Counted from the first letter of the stretch, positions 34,350 to 42,201 are shown. The stretch: 64,000 nt of DNA from Methanoculleus sp. (GCA_018433835.1 JAHDQM010000022.1:1-64000); one strand, 5' to 3'. The notes: generated from the letters alone by a model not told the origin. Made by a program: numbers and translations.

Positions 34350-34604
34350 ATGCCGCATAACTACGCAATTGTGATCTTCTTCAGCGACTAGGACGAGGGG
34401 TTCATCGCCGTCGTCCCGGAACTTGCCGGGTGCTCCGCGTTCGGCGAAACCGAAGAGGAGGCGCTCTCCGAAGTGAAGGTGGCTATCGGCCTCTGGCTCG
34501 ATACCGCCCGAGAGGAGGGACGGGAGATCCCGGAGCCGGGCGGCCGGGAGCACCTCCGGGACATCCTTGCGGGGAAGGGCGTTGCTCGCGGGGAGATGGC
34601 GTGA
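34350..34604 (+). pseudogene. HicB-like antitoxin gene interrupted by an in-frame TAG
   Basis: From the ATG at 34350 the frame reads MPHNYAIVIFFSD, then TAG at 34389, then continues DEGFIAVVPELAGCSAFGET and EEEALSEVKVAIGLWLDTAR to a TGA at 34602. The pattern (DEGF, VPELAGC, FGET, EEAL) is that of HicB antitoxins, and 84 codons fit. No HicA toxin gene is adjacent. It is a decayed antitoxin or a stop-codon mutant. Reinitiation or readthrough is possible but unsupported. Confidence 0.75.
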
Positions 34605-34634
34605 ACTCCTAACATCCCTGTTTTTTGTCATCTG

Positions 34635-35810
34635 CTAAAACAGAAAATCGCTTAACTTCTTCTGTCGTGGTCGATCGCCATATCTACAGTCAGCCGTGTC
34701 ACAAGGGTTGCCATCTAATGGAATACACCAGTGCAGGTAGGAGAGAGATCTGTATTTGGGCTTGGAGTCAGGGATCGGCCAGTGCTGGAAGTCATTCATT
34801 TCAAATGTTTCGAGGAGGTTCCCACTATCGAGAACCGGATGGAGCTTATCACCGAGATAGGAAAGACCGCCAAGGACCTCGCCACAGTACGGGCATAGGT
34901 AAATGAACGAGACTATATCATAGTTAAGGGTCTTTATCGTGTGAATACGCGCCAGTATCGGGTCTGCATCCGGATATCTTTTCCTTAATAGTTTGATAAC
35001 AGCCCCGTTTGTCATCGGGTGTTTTAGAACAATGTTTTCACTCTGATTGTCAGCACACAGGATCTGACGATCAAGTCCACAGTCCGAGTGAAGGCACACT
35101 ATAATGTCGCCGTAGTAGAAATGTGATACTTTCCAGCACTTTTTGCAACTAACTGTCCAGACATAAATTGTGCCGCAAATAGGTTTTGCATAGCCCTTGA
35201 TCGTACCGCAGAAGCGGACTGTGTTCGATAAAATTCTGCCCACAAAGTCATGAAATGAAATGGTTTTTCCCTCACATGAAACAGAGATCGCTCCGCTTTC
35301 AGCAAGGGTGATGCCAAACTCAGACAGAGAAACCGATAGCGGTTTGGATAGCAGCCAATAGTATTCAATACCGTCGCGCTCGTACTTTTCCGAACGCTGC
35401 CGGAACTCATCAACTGTGAGGTTGCTCAACTGTACCTCAAAAACAATTTTCCTCCCTGGCTTATATGCGATAACGTCGGCGATCCAATCCTCATATCGGT
35501 ATTCCGTCGCGACCTGCCAGCCATACGAGTCGCAGATCTTTACCAACTCTTCTTTTACTTTCAGGTGCTCGTAGCTCTCGTAACCAGAGATGCAATGAGA
35601 AGATGAATGTAAACCATCATGTTTCCGTGGATTATGGGCAAAATGCTTCGTGCCGAGCCTGCTCATGCGAGGGTGCCCGTCAGCGCCGCAACAGGGCATT
35701 TCGATATGCCACGTACCGGTACGGACACATCCTCTCAGGGTTTGCCACTCATCGTCGGTAAGGAGTGGGGCGACGACAGGCTTTCCGTTTACTCTCGCAG
35801 TAAGGGGCAT
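34635..35810 (-). CDS. CoiA-like nuclease-domain protein with zinc-finger-like C-terminus
   Basis: The 391-aa protein has the layout of competence protein CoiA nucleases. A KHFAH segment (His56/His59) is followed by a PD-(D/E)xK core: ESYEHLKVK (Glu78), DWIADV (Asp112) and FEVQLS (Glu125-x-Gln127). The C-terminal half has cysteine pairs CKKC, CLHSDC and CPYC that may bind zinc. It lies 18 bp after the SIR2 gene on the same strand and is clearly in its operon. The base composition is richer in A and T than the chromosomal core. A role as nuclease effector in defence is inferred. Confidence 0.78.
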   Translation of the reverse strand: MPLTARVNGKPVVAPLLTDDEWQTLRGCVRTGTWHIEMPCCGADGHPRMSRLGTKHFAHNPRKHDGLHSSSHCISGYESYEHLKVKEELVKICDSYGWQVATEYRYEDWIADVIAYKPGRKIVFEVQLSNLTVDEFRQRSEKYERDGIEYYWLLSKPLSVSLSEFGITLAESGAISVSCEGKTISFHDFVGRILSNTVRFCGTIKGYAKPICGTIYVWTVSCKKCWKVSHFYYGDIIVCLHSDCGLDRQILCADNQSENIVLKHPMTNGAVIKLLRKRYPDADPILARIHTIKTLNYDIVSFIYLCPYCGEVLGGLSYLGDKLHPVLDSGNLLETFEMNDFQHWPIPDSKPKYRSLSYLHWCIPLDGNPCDTADCRYGDRPRQKKLSDFLF

Positions 35811-35828
35811 GGTCAGACGGAAGAGCGG

Positions 35829-37670
35829 TCACCGTCTCCTATTCTTCAGATATGCCTGAAGTCTTGTGTGACATTCTACAAACCGCTTAGACGAACCATT
35901 AAAGAATCCGGCCTTCAATAGACCCCAATCATCACCAAGAGCAGTTACATTGCTGACAAATTCGTTGAATGGCGTTCTCACACCGTCTTCTTCGGCTTCC
36001 GTCAGGCCCGTTCTCATAGAAATCCATCCATACCCGTTGTAGTAACGATCGTATCGTCTGATTGGGCAAGAAATTGCAGTATTTTCGGACAAATCAGGGT
36101 ATTTTAGGTCGACATATATAAGTGAACATAGATACTCGAAAATGTCGTAAACATCAGTATATCTATTCAGATCCGGGATATAAGGCTGCACATTTGAAAA
36201 AGTTTTGATGTGGATATAATCATCGGGGCTTAAAGGTTTATCCTGATTATCGGGGTTTGTTAAACAACTCCGGGCTCCACCTCGAAATACTCTATCTACA
36301 TCTAGCGAAAACAATGTCCGTTTCCACTCCCCGTTCTCAAAATATTTTGGATGGAGTAGTGCTGATGCCAACGCGTGATAATGCTCATTCTCCAACGCGA
36401 TGATACCGACACTGTAGGTGACAAGCAGCTCAGGAAGATATTGAAGATAGAGATATTGGTGTTCGGAGTTACTGTATGGCCTTAAGTAGAGTAACCTGTC
36501 AAGTGCTCGGGTGATCAGTTTGCTGGATTTACCATCATCAAAGTATGCGCAAGTGCCTAAAACTCCAATCAACGGGTTTATCAATTCTTCAAAATCAACT
36601 ATCCGTTGTTTTAATGATTCTGCGGGAGTATCGCTCGTTTTTGCTTTTAACTTCCGGCTATCTATCTCGTACCTATCCGAAGAGAGAATTGAAAAAACCC
36701 TTTCGACCTCATCGTGCACAAGATCAAACAATTTAACGAATTTGTCCTCGTCAATGTATCTCTTCGCTCGTTCTCGTGCCGTCACCGTTGTGAGAGGATG
36801 AGGGCGGATATGCGACTGTAATGCCTCCACGTTCTCCCACAGTTCGCTAAAGAAGTGATCTGCACTATCTATGGGAACCATTTCAGCCTGAAGGAAATTT
36901 GCAAGATCCAGTCCATGCTCCCTTAGGGGATCCCTCCATGTCCAGTATGTAGAAAACCTTCGGTTGTGTCGCCTTCTCAGTGCGTTTCTTAGTGCAGCAT
37001 CCCACTCAGCCGACCACCCACAGATGATTAACCCGAAGTCGTCAAATACGCGGTCAAGATATGCATTTGTTGATTGTGAGTAGTCTGCCAGCTCTTTTGG
37101 TGTGTTTTTAATTCTCAAATCGATGTAATCGCCATGTAACTTGACAATAGTGCAAGAATCACGGACATGAGCATACGGCATTCTTCCCTCAAAGTCATCA
37201 TCACCGTAGATCACATGCGGAGTGATCCCCTCATCTGCAAGAGCTGTTTCAAGGAGACGATCGAAATTCGTTGTCAGGATCATCCGGACATTACCGGATC
37301 TGACCATCTTTGCAATTGCCTTATGAGCAAGTGTCGGGAGTTTTATGCCTTCCATGCGTTCTTCTGGAGTCGGTTCGAAATACGAACGCAACAATCCGCT
37401 TCGTTCAGCGGATGTTTTCGTGATCTTATCGAGGAGATTGTCGTATGTGGGTTCTTCATCGAATTCTTCCTTGTACCACTTTTCTGGATCTGATAGATCT
37501 GGCTCTCCCCTTGTTTGTGCGATTTTCCTGATTATATCCTCAACAACTTTCCAACCCGTTGGGATCTGCGCTCCCGATGAAACGCCCGATCCAATCAGAA
37601 GAGCATAGACGCCAGGTGAGGAGTGGACAGAAAAGGCCAACGTAAGCATGCTTGAACGGAGATCAGTCAT
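35829..37670 (-). CDS. SIR2-family protein with long C-terminal domain (predicted NADase, defence)
   Basis: This 613-aa protein has an N-terminal SIR2-like domain: GSGVSSGAQIPTG (27-39), ILTTNFDRLLETAL (Asn135/Asp137), VKLHGD with the catalytic-position His179, and IICGWSAEWD (about 215-224). About 350 residues of unrecognised, mostly helical sequence follow. SIR2 proteins of this type deplete NAD in anti-phage systems such as Thoeris and DSR. The ATG at 37670 follows a GGTG ribosome binding site; a GTG 9 bp upstream is the alternative. Partnered with the CoiA-like gene, it may form a two-gene system not known to me. Confidence 0.82.
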   Translation of the reverse strand: MTDLRSSMLTLAFSVHSSPGVYALLIGSGVSSGAQIPTGWKVVEDIIRKIAQTRGEPDLSDPEKWYKEEFDEEPTYDNLLDKITKTSAERSGLLRSYFEPTPEERMEGIKLPTLAHKAIAKMVRSGNVRMILTTNFDRLLETALADEGITPHVIYGDDDFEGRMPYAHVRDSCTIVKLHGDYIDLRIKNTPKELADYSQSTNAYLDRVFDDFGLIICGWSAEWDAALRNALRRRHNRRFSTYWTWRDPLREHGLDLANFLQAEMVPIDSADHFFSELWENVEALQSHIRPHPLTTVTARERAKRYIDEDKFVKLFDLVHDEVERVFSILSSDRYEIDSRKLKAKTSDTPAESLKQRIVDFEELINPLIGVLGTCAYFDDGKSSKLITRALDRLLYLRPYSNSEHQYLYLQYLPELLVTYSVGIIALENEHYHALASALLHPKYFENGEWKRTLFSLDVDRVFRGGARSCLTNPDNQDKPLSPDDYIHIKTFSNVQPYIPDLNRYTDVYDIFEYLCSLIYVDLKYPDLSENTAISCPIRRYDRYYNGYGWISMRTGLTEAEEDGVRTPFNEFVSNVTALGDDWGLLKAGFFNGSSKRFVECHTRLQAYLKNRRR

Positions 37671-37696
37671 ATGAGACACCCACTAGCAAATTCACT

Positions 37697-37757
37697 CTCA
37701 ACGAGCGAGCAGATATATGGGATCATTTGCATTCGTTGGAAGATCCAAATCGTTGAG
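37697..37757 (-). promoter_or_regulatory. Promoter of the SIR2-CoiA operon, flanked by an 8-bp inverted repeat
   Basis: An ATATAT box at about 37712-37719 lies roughly 45 bp before the ATG. This allows a short leader with a ribosome binding site. CTCAACGA at 37697-37704 and TCGTTGAG at 37750-37757 are exact inverted copies flanking the box on both sides, a layout that could allow a repressor to cover or loop the promoter. Confidence 0.45.
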
Positions 37758-37839
37758 TGCGACGAGGTAGCGCTCTCTGTTCACTTTCACCCCGCCCGCG
37801 GCGCGGGTTCATATACCCCTGTTTCCTGATCGCTTACCT

Positions 37840-38031
37840 ATGAGGCAGAGAGAAACCCTTCGCTACGACCAGACGTTCTTCCGCGACCGCGAGGTCTTCA
37901 AGTTCACCTACACGCCCAACGAGCTCCACCACCGCGATACCCAGATCCACGAACTCGCCCTCCTCGCCCGGCCGGTCCTGACGGTGTTGACCTCCGGGCA
38001 CTCCGCCGCATACATACCCTCTTCCCTGTAG
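37840..38031 (+). pseudogene. N-terminal fragment of an Orc1/Cdc6 replication protein
   Basis: The 63-codon frame begins MRQRETLRYDQTFFRDREVF and continues FTYTPNELHHRDTQIHELALLARPVL. This matches the region just before the P-loop of archaeal Orc1/Cdc6 (a D-x-x-V/E-F, Y-x-P-x-x-L-x-H-R-x-x-Q pattern). The ATPase part is missing; the frame ends 15 codons later in unrelated sequence. A TATA stretch (TTCATATA, about 37809-37816) sits at leaderless distance. It is a truncated gene, possibly a remnant of an integrated plasmid or virus. Confidence 0.65.
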
Positions 38032-38059
38032 AGCACGGCCGTGAGGTGAGCTGACGGTT

Positions 38060-38175
38060 GTCCCCTTGTCCCCTACTACGGGTGGGAGCAAAGAGAAGGG
38101 TGACCCGTTCGTCTTCGTTGTTCTCCGGAACCACATCCTCGTCGGGGGCTGCACTATGAGGTGGCGGGAGTGGTA
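38060..38175 (+). pseudogene. Degenerate gene remnant related to the segment at 40164-40250
   Basis: The stretch GTCCCCTACTACGGGTGGGAG, read with frameshifts, suggests a peptide like LLYGWEQREGDPFVFVVLRNHILVGG. It aligns with the segment at 40164-40250 (IGRPLLNRWEQMKEEGDLFAK). Both look like pieces of the same lost gene. The family is not identified. No intact gene exists in 38032-38194. Confidence 0.35.
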
Positions 38176-38194
38176 GACCAAAGGGAGCGTGTGC

Positions 38195-38716
38195 TCATCC
38201 GGTCAGATGCTCCTCCTCCAGCAGCCTGTGATAGTCCATATACATGTGAACCGGGTCGGAGAGCTTGCTGTTTGCCCGCTTGAACCCGAATTTTTCGTAG
38301 AACCCCACGGATTCCTGTTTTGCATCCACAGTGATGATCCTGCAGCCGACGTAATCCGATAACTTTATCGTGAGTGCCAGAACCTCGCCAAGCATCAGGA
38401 ATCCGATACCCATGTTCTGATACCTTGCAGACGTTGCCAGCCGGGCGACCTTTATTGCAGGATATTTCCTGTAGGGATATCCCTTTTTTCCATCACCGGG
38501 GTCTACCTGTTTCGCGTCGATGCAGTCGGCTACAAGGGTGAAAAATCCCACGATTTCAGAATCAACGTATGCAAGGCGGGTAACGGACAGCCGCTCTTGC
38601 TGATACTCCATCGAATCCTCGATCAGAAATTCGTCCAGATCCGCATGGCCGCAACTGAAGGCCGAGACATCCGAATCCTTTGAAAGGGGCGAAAAACGGA
38701 GTGCCGGGGGAGACAT
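38195..38716 (-). CDS. GNAT acetyltransferase, TacT-like candidate toxin
   Basis: This 173-aa GNAT protein has the TacT-type start around FSPLSKDSDVSAFSCGHADLDEFL, the acetyl-CoA loop ARYQNMGIGFLML and the late VGFYEKFGFKR. Such proteins acetylate aminoacyl-tRNA in bacterial toxin-antitoxin pairs. The 48-aa gene directly upstream on the same strand (7-bp gap) would be the partner. Toxin function here is inferred from the pairing. A normal metabolite acetyltransferase is the alternative. Confidence 0.8.
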   Translation of the reverse strand: MSPPALRFSPLSKDSDVSAFSCGHADLDEFLIEDSMEYQQERLSVTRLAYVDSEIVGFFTLVADCIDAKQVDPGDGKKGYPYRKYPAIKVARLATSARYQNMGIGFLMLGEVLALTIKLSDYVGCRIITVDAKQESVGFYEKFGFKRANSKLSDPVHMYMDYHRLLEEEHLTG

Positions 38717-38723
38717 ATCCTGT

Positions 38724-38870
38724 TCACAGGCGCCGGTTTTGTGCTTCTTGTGCTGCGAATCTGATCAGTCTTCGCGCATCGTCGGTATAGGTGGGCCTTT
38801 CCATGTACTCATGAAAGCGCCGGGCATCTTCGCCTTCAAGGGTAAGCCCAAGTTCGATCGGTTTCGCCAT
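38724..38870 (-). CDS. 48-aa small protein, candidate partner/antitoxin of the GNAT protein
   Basis: The frame encodes MAKPIELGLTLEGEDARRF, then a charged helix with EYMERPTYTDDARRLIRFAA and a short tail. A GAGGGG ribosome binding site lies 8 nt before the ATG at 38870. It is shorter than ribbon-helix-helix antitoxins but has a similar strand-then-helix pattern. Position and spacing ahead of the GNAT gene suggest a toxin-antitoxin pair or a regulatory partner. The family is not recognised with certainty. Confidence 0.6.
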   Translation of the reverse strand: MAKPIELGLTLEGEDARRFHEYMERPTYTDDARRLIRFAAQEAQNRRL

Positions 38871-39079
38871 CTGCATCCCCTCTGATATGCTATAATAGTC
38901 CGGGGTAACCCAAATAAGTTTCTCTTGGGCACCACTCCCGGGTTACAGGTCCCTATCGCTCCTGTGGCATCCCCCGGCCCCCAAACCGGCCCTTCGGGGC
39001 GCTTTCCGCCAACGCTTTTTGCGCCATTCAGGTCCCAAAGAGGCAGATCCCGGACGTTCGGAAAAGCCGGATGTGCGGC

Positions 39080-40066
39080 TCACCGCCGGGTCTGTTCGTT
39101 AAGCCAGTCCACGATCACGCCGAAAGCCTCCGGGTCGAGCCTGCGCTCTTCGCTGTTGTAGCGTGCTCCGATGTCGGCGGCGACGAGCGCATCCCGGGGT
39201 TTCTCCTCATGCTTCAGCACATGGTCCGCATAGGAAGGGTATGCAAACGTGACGTTGCCGCCCCGGGCAGCCGCAGTCTCCAGTGCGCCGCCGTCTGCCT
39301 GCCAGTCGGCCTGGATATCCTTCTTCCCGATAACGACGAGGACGGGTTCCGTCACCTTCGCGATGAGGGCAGCCGGATCGCTCGACCAGAGCTCCCGCGA
39401 GAACGGCAGGTTGACGGGACTCGTCAGACTGAGGAGCAGAACCCTCATCCCTTCCGGGAGAGACGGATCGGGTGTCACCGGCTCGCCGGCCATGAAAGCG
39501 GCGATGGCGGCATCATACTGGTTCATCAGGAGATCACCGTTTTCCAGGTTCGCTGCCTGGGCAAGGAGCTGGCTGCGGGCCACCTGCCCGATGGAACGGC
39601 CGGGGGCGCCGGTGAGCACGAGGCCTGCGAATCGCCGGTCCGTCGCCTGCAGCTGGTAGTGCAGGGCGTGGATGGCTCCTTCGCTGCTGGTCAGCACGAA
39701 CAGCCGGGCGGGATCCACATCGCCATCGGAGCGCAGGGTGTCGACGGCACCAATCAGTTCGTCGAGATGGCTCTGCATGCTGATCCTGCCCACGAGCCGG
39801 CGGGCGTTCTCCTGTGCATGCGGTCCGGAGGCCCGCTTGTCGTAGCGCAACGTCATGAACCCTTCACGGGTAAGGGCCTCGGCCATCAGGCGGCCGCTGC
39901 AATTGGTGCCGGATAGCAGTGGGGAGCACCAGTCACGGTCGGTCGGTCCGCTCCCGGCGACGAAGACGATTCCCGGGTGAGGACCCATGCCCGCAGGCCG
40001 GGTCAGGGTGCCCCGGACAGAAATCCCGTCCACGTCCCACGCGACCTCCTCGGATGTGAGCGTCAT
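39080..40066 (-). CDS. Alpha/beta hydrolase (dienelactone hydrolase / S9-like)
   Basis: This 328-aa alpha/beta hydrolase has an oxyanion-type VAGSGPTDRDW, the nucleophile elbow TSSEG (Ser128), GKKDIQADWQ with the catalytic Asp and ADHVLK with the catalytic His. Related proteins hydrolyse esters or peptides; the substrate is unknown. There is no signal peptide, so it is probably cytosolic. The gap 38871-39079 holds no gene. Confidence 0.87.
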   Translation of the reverse strand: MTLTSEEVAWDVDGISVRGTLTRPAGMGPHPGIVFVAGSGPTDRDWCSPLLSGTNCSGRLMAEALTREGFMTLRYDKRASGPHAQENARRLVGRISMQSHLDELIGAVDTLRSDGDVDPARLFVLTSSEGAIHALHYQLQATDRRFAGLVLTGAPGRSIGQVARSQLLAQAANLENGDLLMNQYDAAIAAFMAGEPVTPDPSLPEGMRVLLLSLTSPVNLPFSRELWSSDPAALIAKVTEPVLVVIGKKDIQADWQADGGALETAAARGGNVTFAYPSYADHVLKHEEKPRDALVAADIGARYNSEERRLDPEAFGVIVDWLNEQTRR

Positions 40067-40163
40067 GGTACACTCCTGGCGCAGGAATGGTATTAATAGA
40101 GTATCTTTATCACCGTCTCGCCCGAGACGGGTTTAAGCCCGGGCACCCTCGGCCACCTCAAAC

Positions 40164-40250
40164 GTCGTGATGATCGGCCGTCCCCTACTTAACCGGTGGG
40201 AGCAGATGAAGGAGGAGGGCGACCTGTTCGCCAAAGGTCTTGGCCGTACG
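40164..40250 (+). pseudogene. Degenerate gene remnant, second copy
   Basis: The frame MIGRPLLNRWEQMKEEGDLFAK is visible before it breaks up. It corresponds to the remnant at 38060-38175 with many shared bases around GTCCCCTACT and GTGGGAGCA. Together they indicate loss of two related genes in the island. Nothing else is recognised in 40067-40365. Confidence 0.35.
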
Positions 40251-40365
40251 TGAACGGGGTTTTGTCTGATGCGATGCGTGATCCTACTCTTCTCGGTCAC
40301 GGGCTGTGCGGGAATGGACTTCCTTCAGGAGCTGTATCTCGTGCTGCTCTGTAGGGAGTTCACCT

Positions 40366-40824
40366 CTATTTCCATTCCTTCCTGCTCGTCTCGGCGAGTA
40401 AGCGCCGTATCCTCTCGATGAACTGCCCGGCATGCTCGACAGCCGCCAGAACCTCCGCGGCTGTCGGCGCCGGGCCGAACGAATACTGGCTCTCGTGGCG
40501 TTGTGTTCGCATCCTGGAAAACATCAGCACCCACTCCTCTTCGAGGTCCCCTGACTGCGCATAGTAGTTAAGGTACAGTTCGATGCAATAGTGGCTCTTT
40601 TCGCGGATACCGTCGCGGAAGAGCACTGCACGGGCTGCGTGGAACCATGCCATATACGCCCCGGTCAGGCTTATCCTCCTTGCGCCAAGACCGGCCACCT
40701 GCCGCGCCTCGTCAAGGTAAGAGGCGGCAAGGTTCAGCGATTCGTTCGCCTTCTCCACGGAAGGTGCGACCCTTCGAAGCATCTTCTCCCTGAAGCAATC
40801 CTCAATCGTTGTCAATGGATGCAC
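40366..40824 (-). CDS. HEPN-domain protein (type VII HEPN/MNT toxin candidate)
   Basis: This 152-aa all-helical protein carries the HEPN motif R-x5-H in SRMRTQRHESQY (Arg104, His110), the RNase active-site pattern of HEPN toxins. It overlaps the MNT nucleotidyltransferase gene by 23 bp, downstream of it. In studied pairs the MNT protein adenylylates the HEPN toxin near this motif to neutralise it; a Tyr (residue 114) sits 3 residues after the His here. Confidence 0.83.
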   Translation of the reverse strand: MHPLTTIEDCFREKMLRRVAPSVEKANESLNLAASYLDEARQVAGLGARRISLTGAYMAWFHAARAVLFRDGIREKSHYCIELYLNYYAQSGDLEEEWVLMFSRMRTQRHESQYSFGPAPTAAEVLAAVEHAGQFIERIRRLLAETSRKEWK

Positions 40825-41359
40825 CTCCGAGGGTTACGCTCGACTGGACGAGGTTGGTATAGAACAGCTGATCGGTCTCTCTCAGGTCAGACAGCCTGTC
40901 AGGGGTGAGGATGAGAAGATTAGCCTCGGTCTTGACTGCCGCACCTGCACTTTTCCCGACTCTCGCCGCAGGGACCTCAAGATCCGGCGTATACTCATCG
41001 ACCAGCACCCAGAGGTCGAGGTCGCTATCGGCCGTGTTCGTCCCCTCCGCGTAACTTCCGTACACTCCTATCCCCTGGGCCCATTCCGGGAGCACAACCG
41101 CTGTCATAAGGAGATCGATGTTGAGCAGGCGTTTTACCGCCAGACTTCGAGCGTTCTCATTCCAGGCATATTCCCGGCCGCGTTGTGTGCAAAAGCCGTT
41201 CTGGGCAAGCAGGCGCAGGTAGCGCGAGACAAGGGCTTTTGAAGTTCCGGTCGCCGCGGCAACTGCCGTTGCTGTTACCGGGCTCCGTTCGGCAATATGC
41301 CGGAGGATGCGTATCCTTTCCTCGGTTTTGAAAAGTTCTGTCAGTACCGATTTTCCCAT
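40802..41359 (-). CDS. MNT nucleotidyltransferase antitoxin with N-terminal HTH
   Basis: This 185-aa protein has a winged-helix N-terminus (ILRHIAERSPVTATAVAAAT, then SKALVSRYLRLLAQNG) and a minimal nucleotidyltransferase domain with G-S-x10-D-x-D: GSY at 101-103 and Asp113/Asp115 in DSDLDLWVLVDEY. It should AMPylate and silence the HEPN partner and, with its HTH, repress the operon through the three sites just upstream. The ATG at 41359 is chosen because the next in-frame start would run through the operator array. Confidence 0.86.
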   Translation of the reverse strand: MGKSVLTELFKTEERIRILRHIAERSPVTATAVAAATGTSKALVSRYLRLLAQNGFCTQRGREYAWNENARSLAVKRLLNIDLLMTAVVLPEWAQGIGVYGSYAEGTNTADSDLDLWVLVDEYTPDLEVPAARVGKSAGAAVKTEANLLILTPDRLSDLRETDQLFYTNLVQSSVTLGGASIDND

Positions 41360-41362
41360 ACC

Positions 41363-41423
41363 GTTTCTGCTCCGTGAACAGATTGTTTCCGTTCCAGAAA
41401 CAAAATGTTTCTGATCCGGAAAC
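41363..41423 (-). promoter_or_regulatory. Three operator-like sites at 22-bp spacing upstream of the MNT/HEPN operon
   Basis: Three copies of GTTTC-N7-GAAAC start at 41363, 41385 and 41407. The second and third are perfect in both arms; the first ends TGAAC. All share a central TCC. The 22-bp period is about two helical turns, so bound proteins would line up on one face. The sites lie immediately before the ATG at 41359, so they overlap the promoter or leader. Nothing else is recognised in 41424-41632. Confidence 0.7.
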
Positions 41424-41632
41424 ATCCGGATGAAAAAACCTCTGGACGACCGCTCCGCTCCCGTGGCACTCGCCAGCTGTCCCTGCCGACGTGAGCCCCG
41501 GCACACCCATCGTCGCCTGTACCGCACAGATGCAGGACCGGCCTCGCGCAGCCGCCGGGCTCCCTCACAATTGTTTACTCCTGATCTCGTAACGATCAGG
41601 GTTTTAAAAACAGTAAGAAATTGAAATCCGCG

Positions 41633-42052
41633 TCACGTATCGCCGACAATAAACGGCAGATATTGCGCCAGCCCGGGATCGTACCTCGTCGCGTTCTCAA
41701 AACACGCCGCCGCCTCGTCGGTCACATTCATATTCGTCAGAATAACTCCTTTCAGGTACAAGGCCAGCCCGGATTCCGGGTCCAGTTCAAGCGCCCTGTT
41801 GCAGCTTTCCATGGCTTCGGCGTACTGACCGTAGTTGTCGTTGTAGTACATTCCCCTAACACACCACGCCGTGGCGTTGACCGGGTCCGATGCGACTAAG
41901 TTATCGAAATATTCCTGGCTTTCATTCACTTTTTCCATAAAATATGTCATGTTTTCGTTATTCCGGCTTTCAATGTAGGTCGTACAGCCGCTGGAAAAGA
42001 TAATGAACATTAACGCACAGCAAAGGCATGCGGTCGGCGACAGGAACTTCAT
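41633..42052 (-). CDS. TPR-repeat lipoprotein
   Basis: This 139-aa protein has a hydrophobic signal segment followed by a lipobox-like FSSGC with the lipidated Cys at residue 23, and then TPR units (AWCVRGMYYNDNYGQYAEAMESC, LALYLKGVILTNMNVTDEAAACF given here in part only as pattern A-G-Y-A). TPR domains bind other proteins, so it is likely an outer-face scaffold. Its partner is unknown. Confidence 0.8.
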   Translation of the reverse strand: MKFLSPTACLCCALMFIIFSSGCTTYIESRNNENMTYFMEKVNESQEYFDNLVASDPVNATAWCVRGMYYNDNYGQYAEAMESCNRALELDPESGLALYLKGVILTNMNVTDEAAACFENATRYDPGLAQYLPFIVGDT

Positions 42053-42201
42053 AGAGCCGTATTGGACCTAGCAATTAATGAAGACTACGCCGCTCGCAGA
42101 GAATGCGGATTGCCCGTTCTGTTTGCCGTCTCATCTCAAGGGATATATACCCGAAGAATGATGTGTCGCCGGATCCGTTTGTGACCCGACAGAGGTGAAA
42201 A

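Noticed and set aside
34389..34391. TAG in the HicB-like gene read as pyrrolysine
   Set aside because: No pyrrolysine genes are visible here, the family has no such residue, and a nonsense mutation is the simpler reading.
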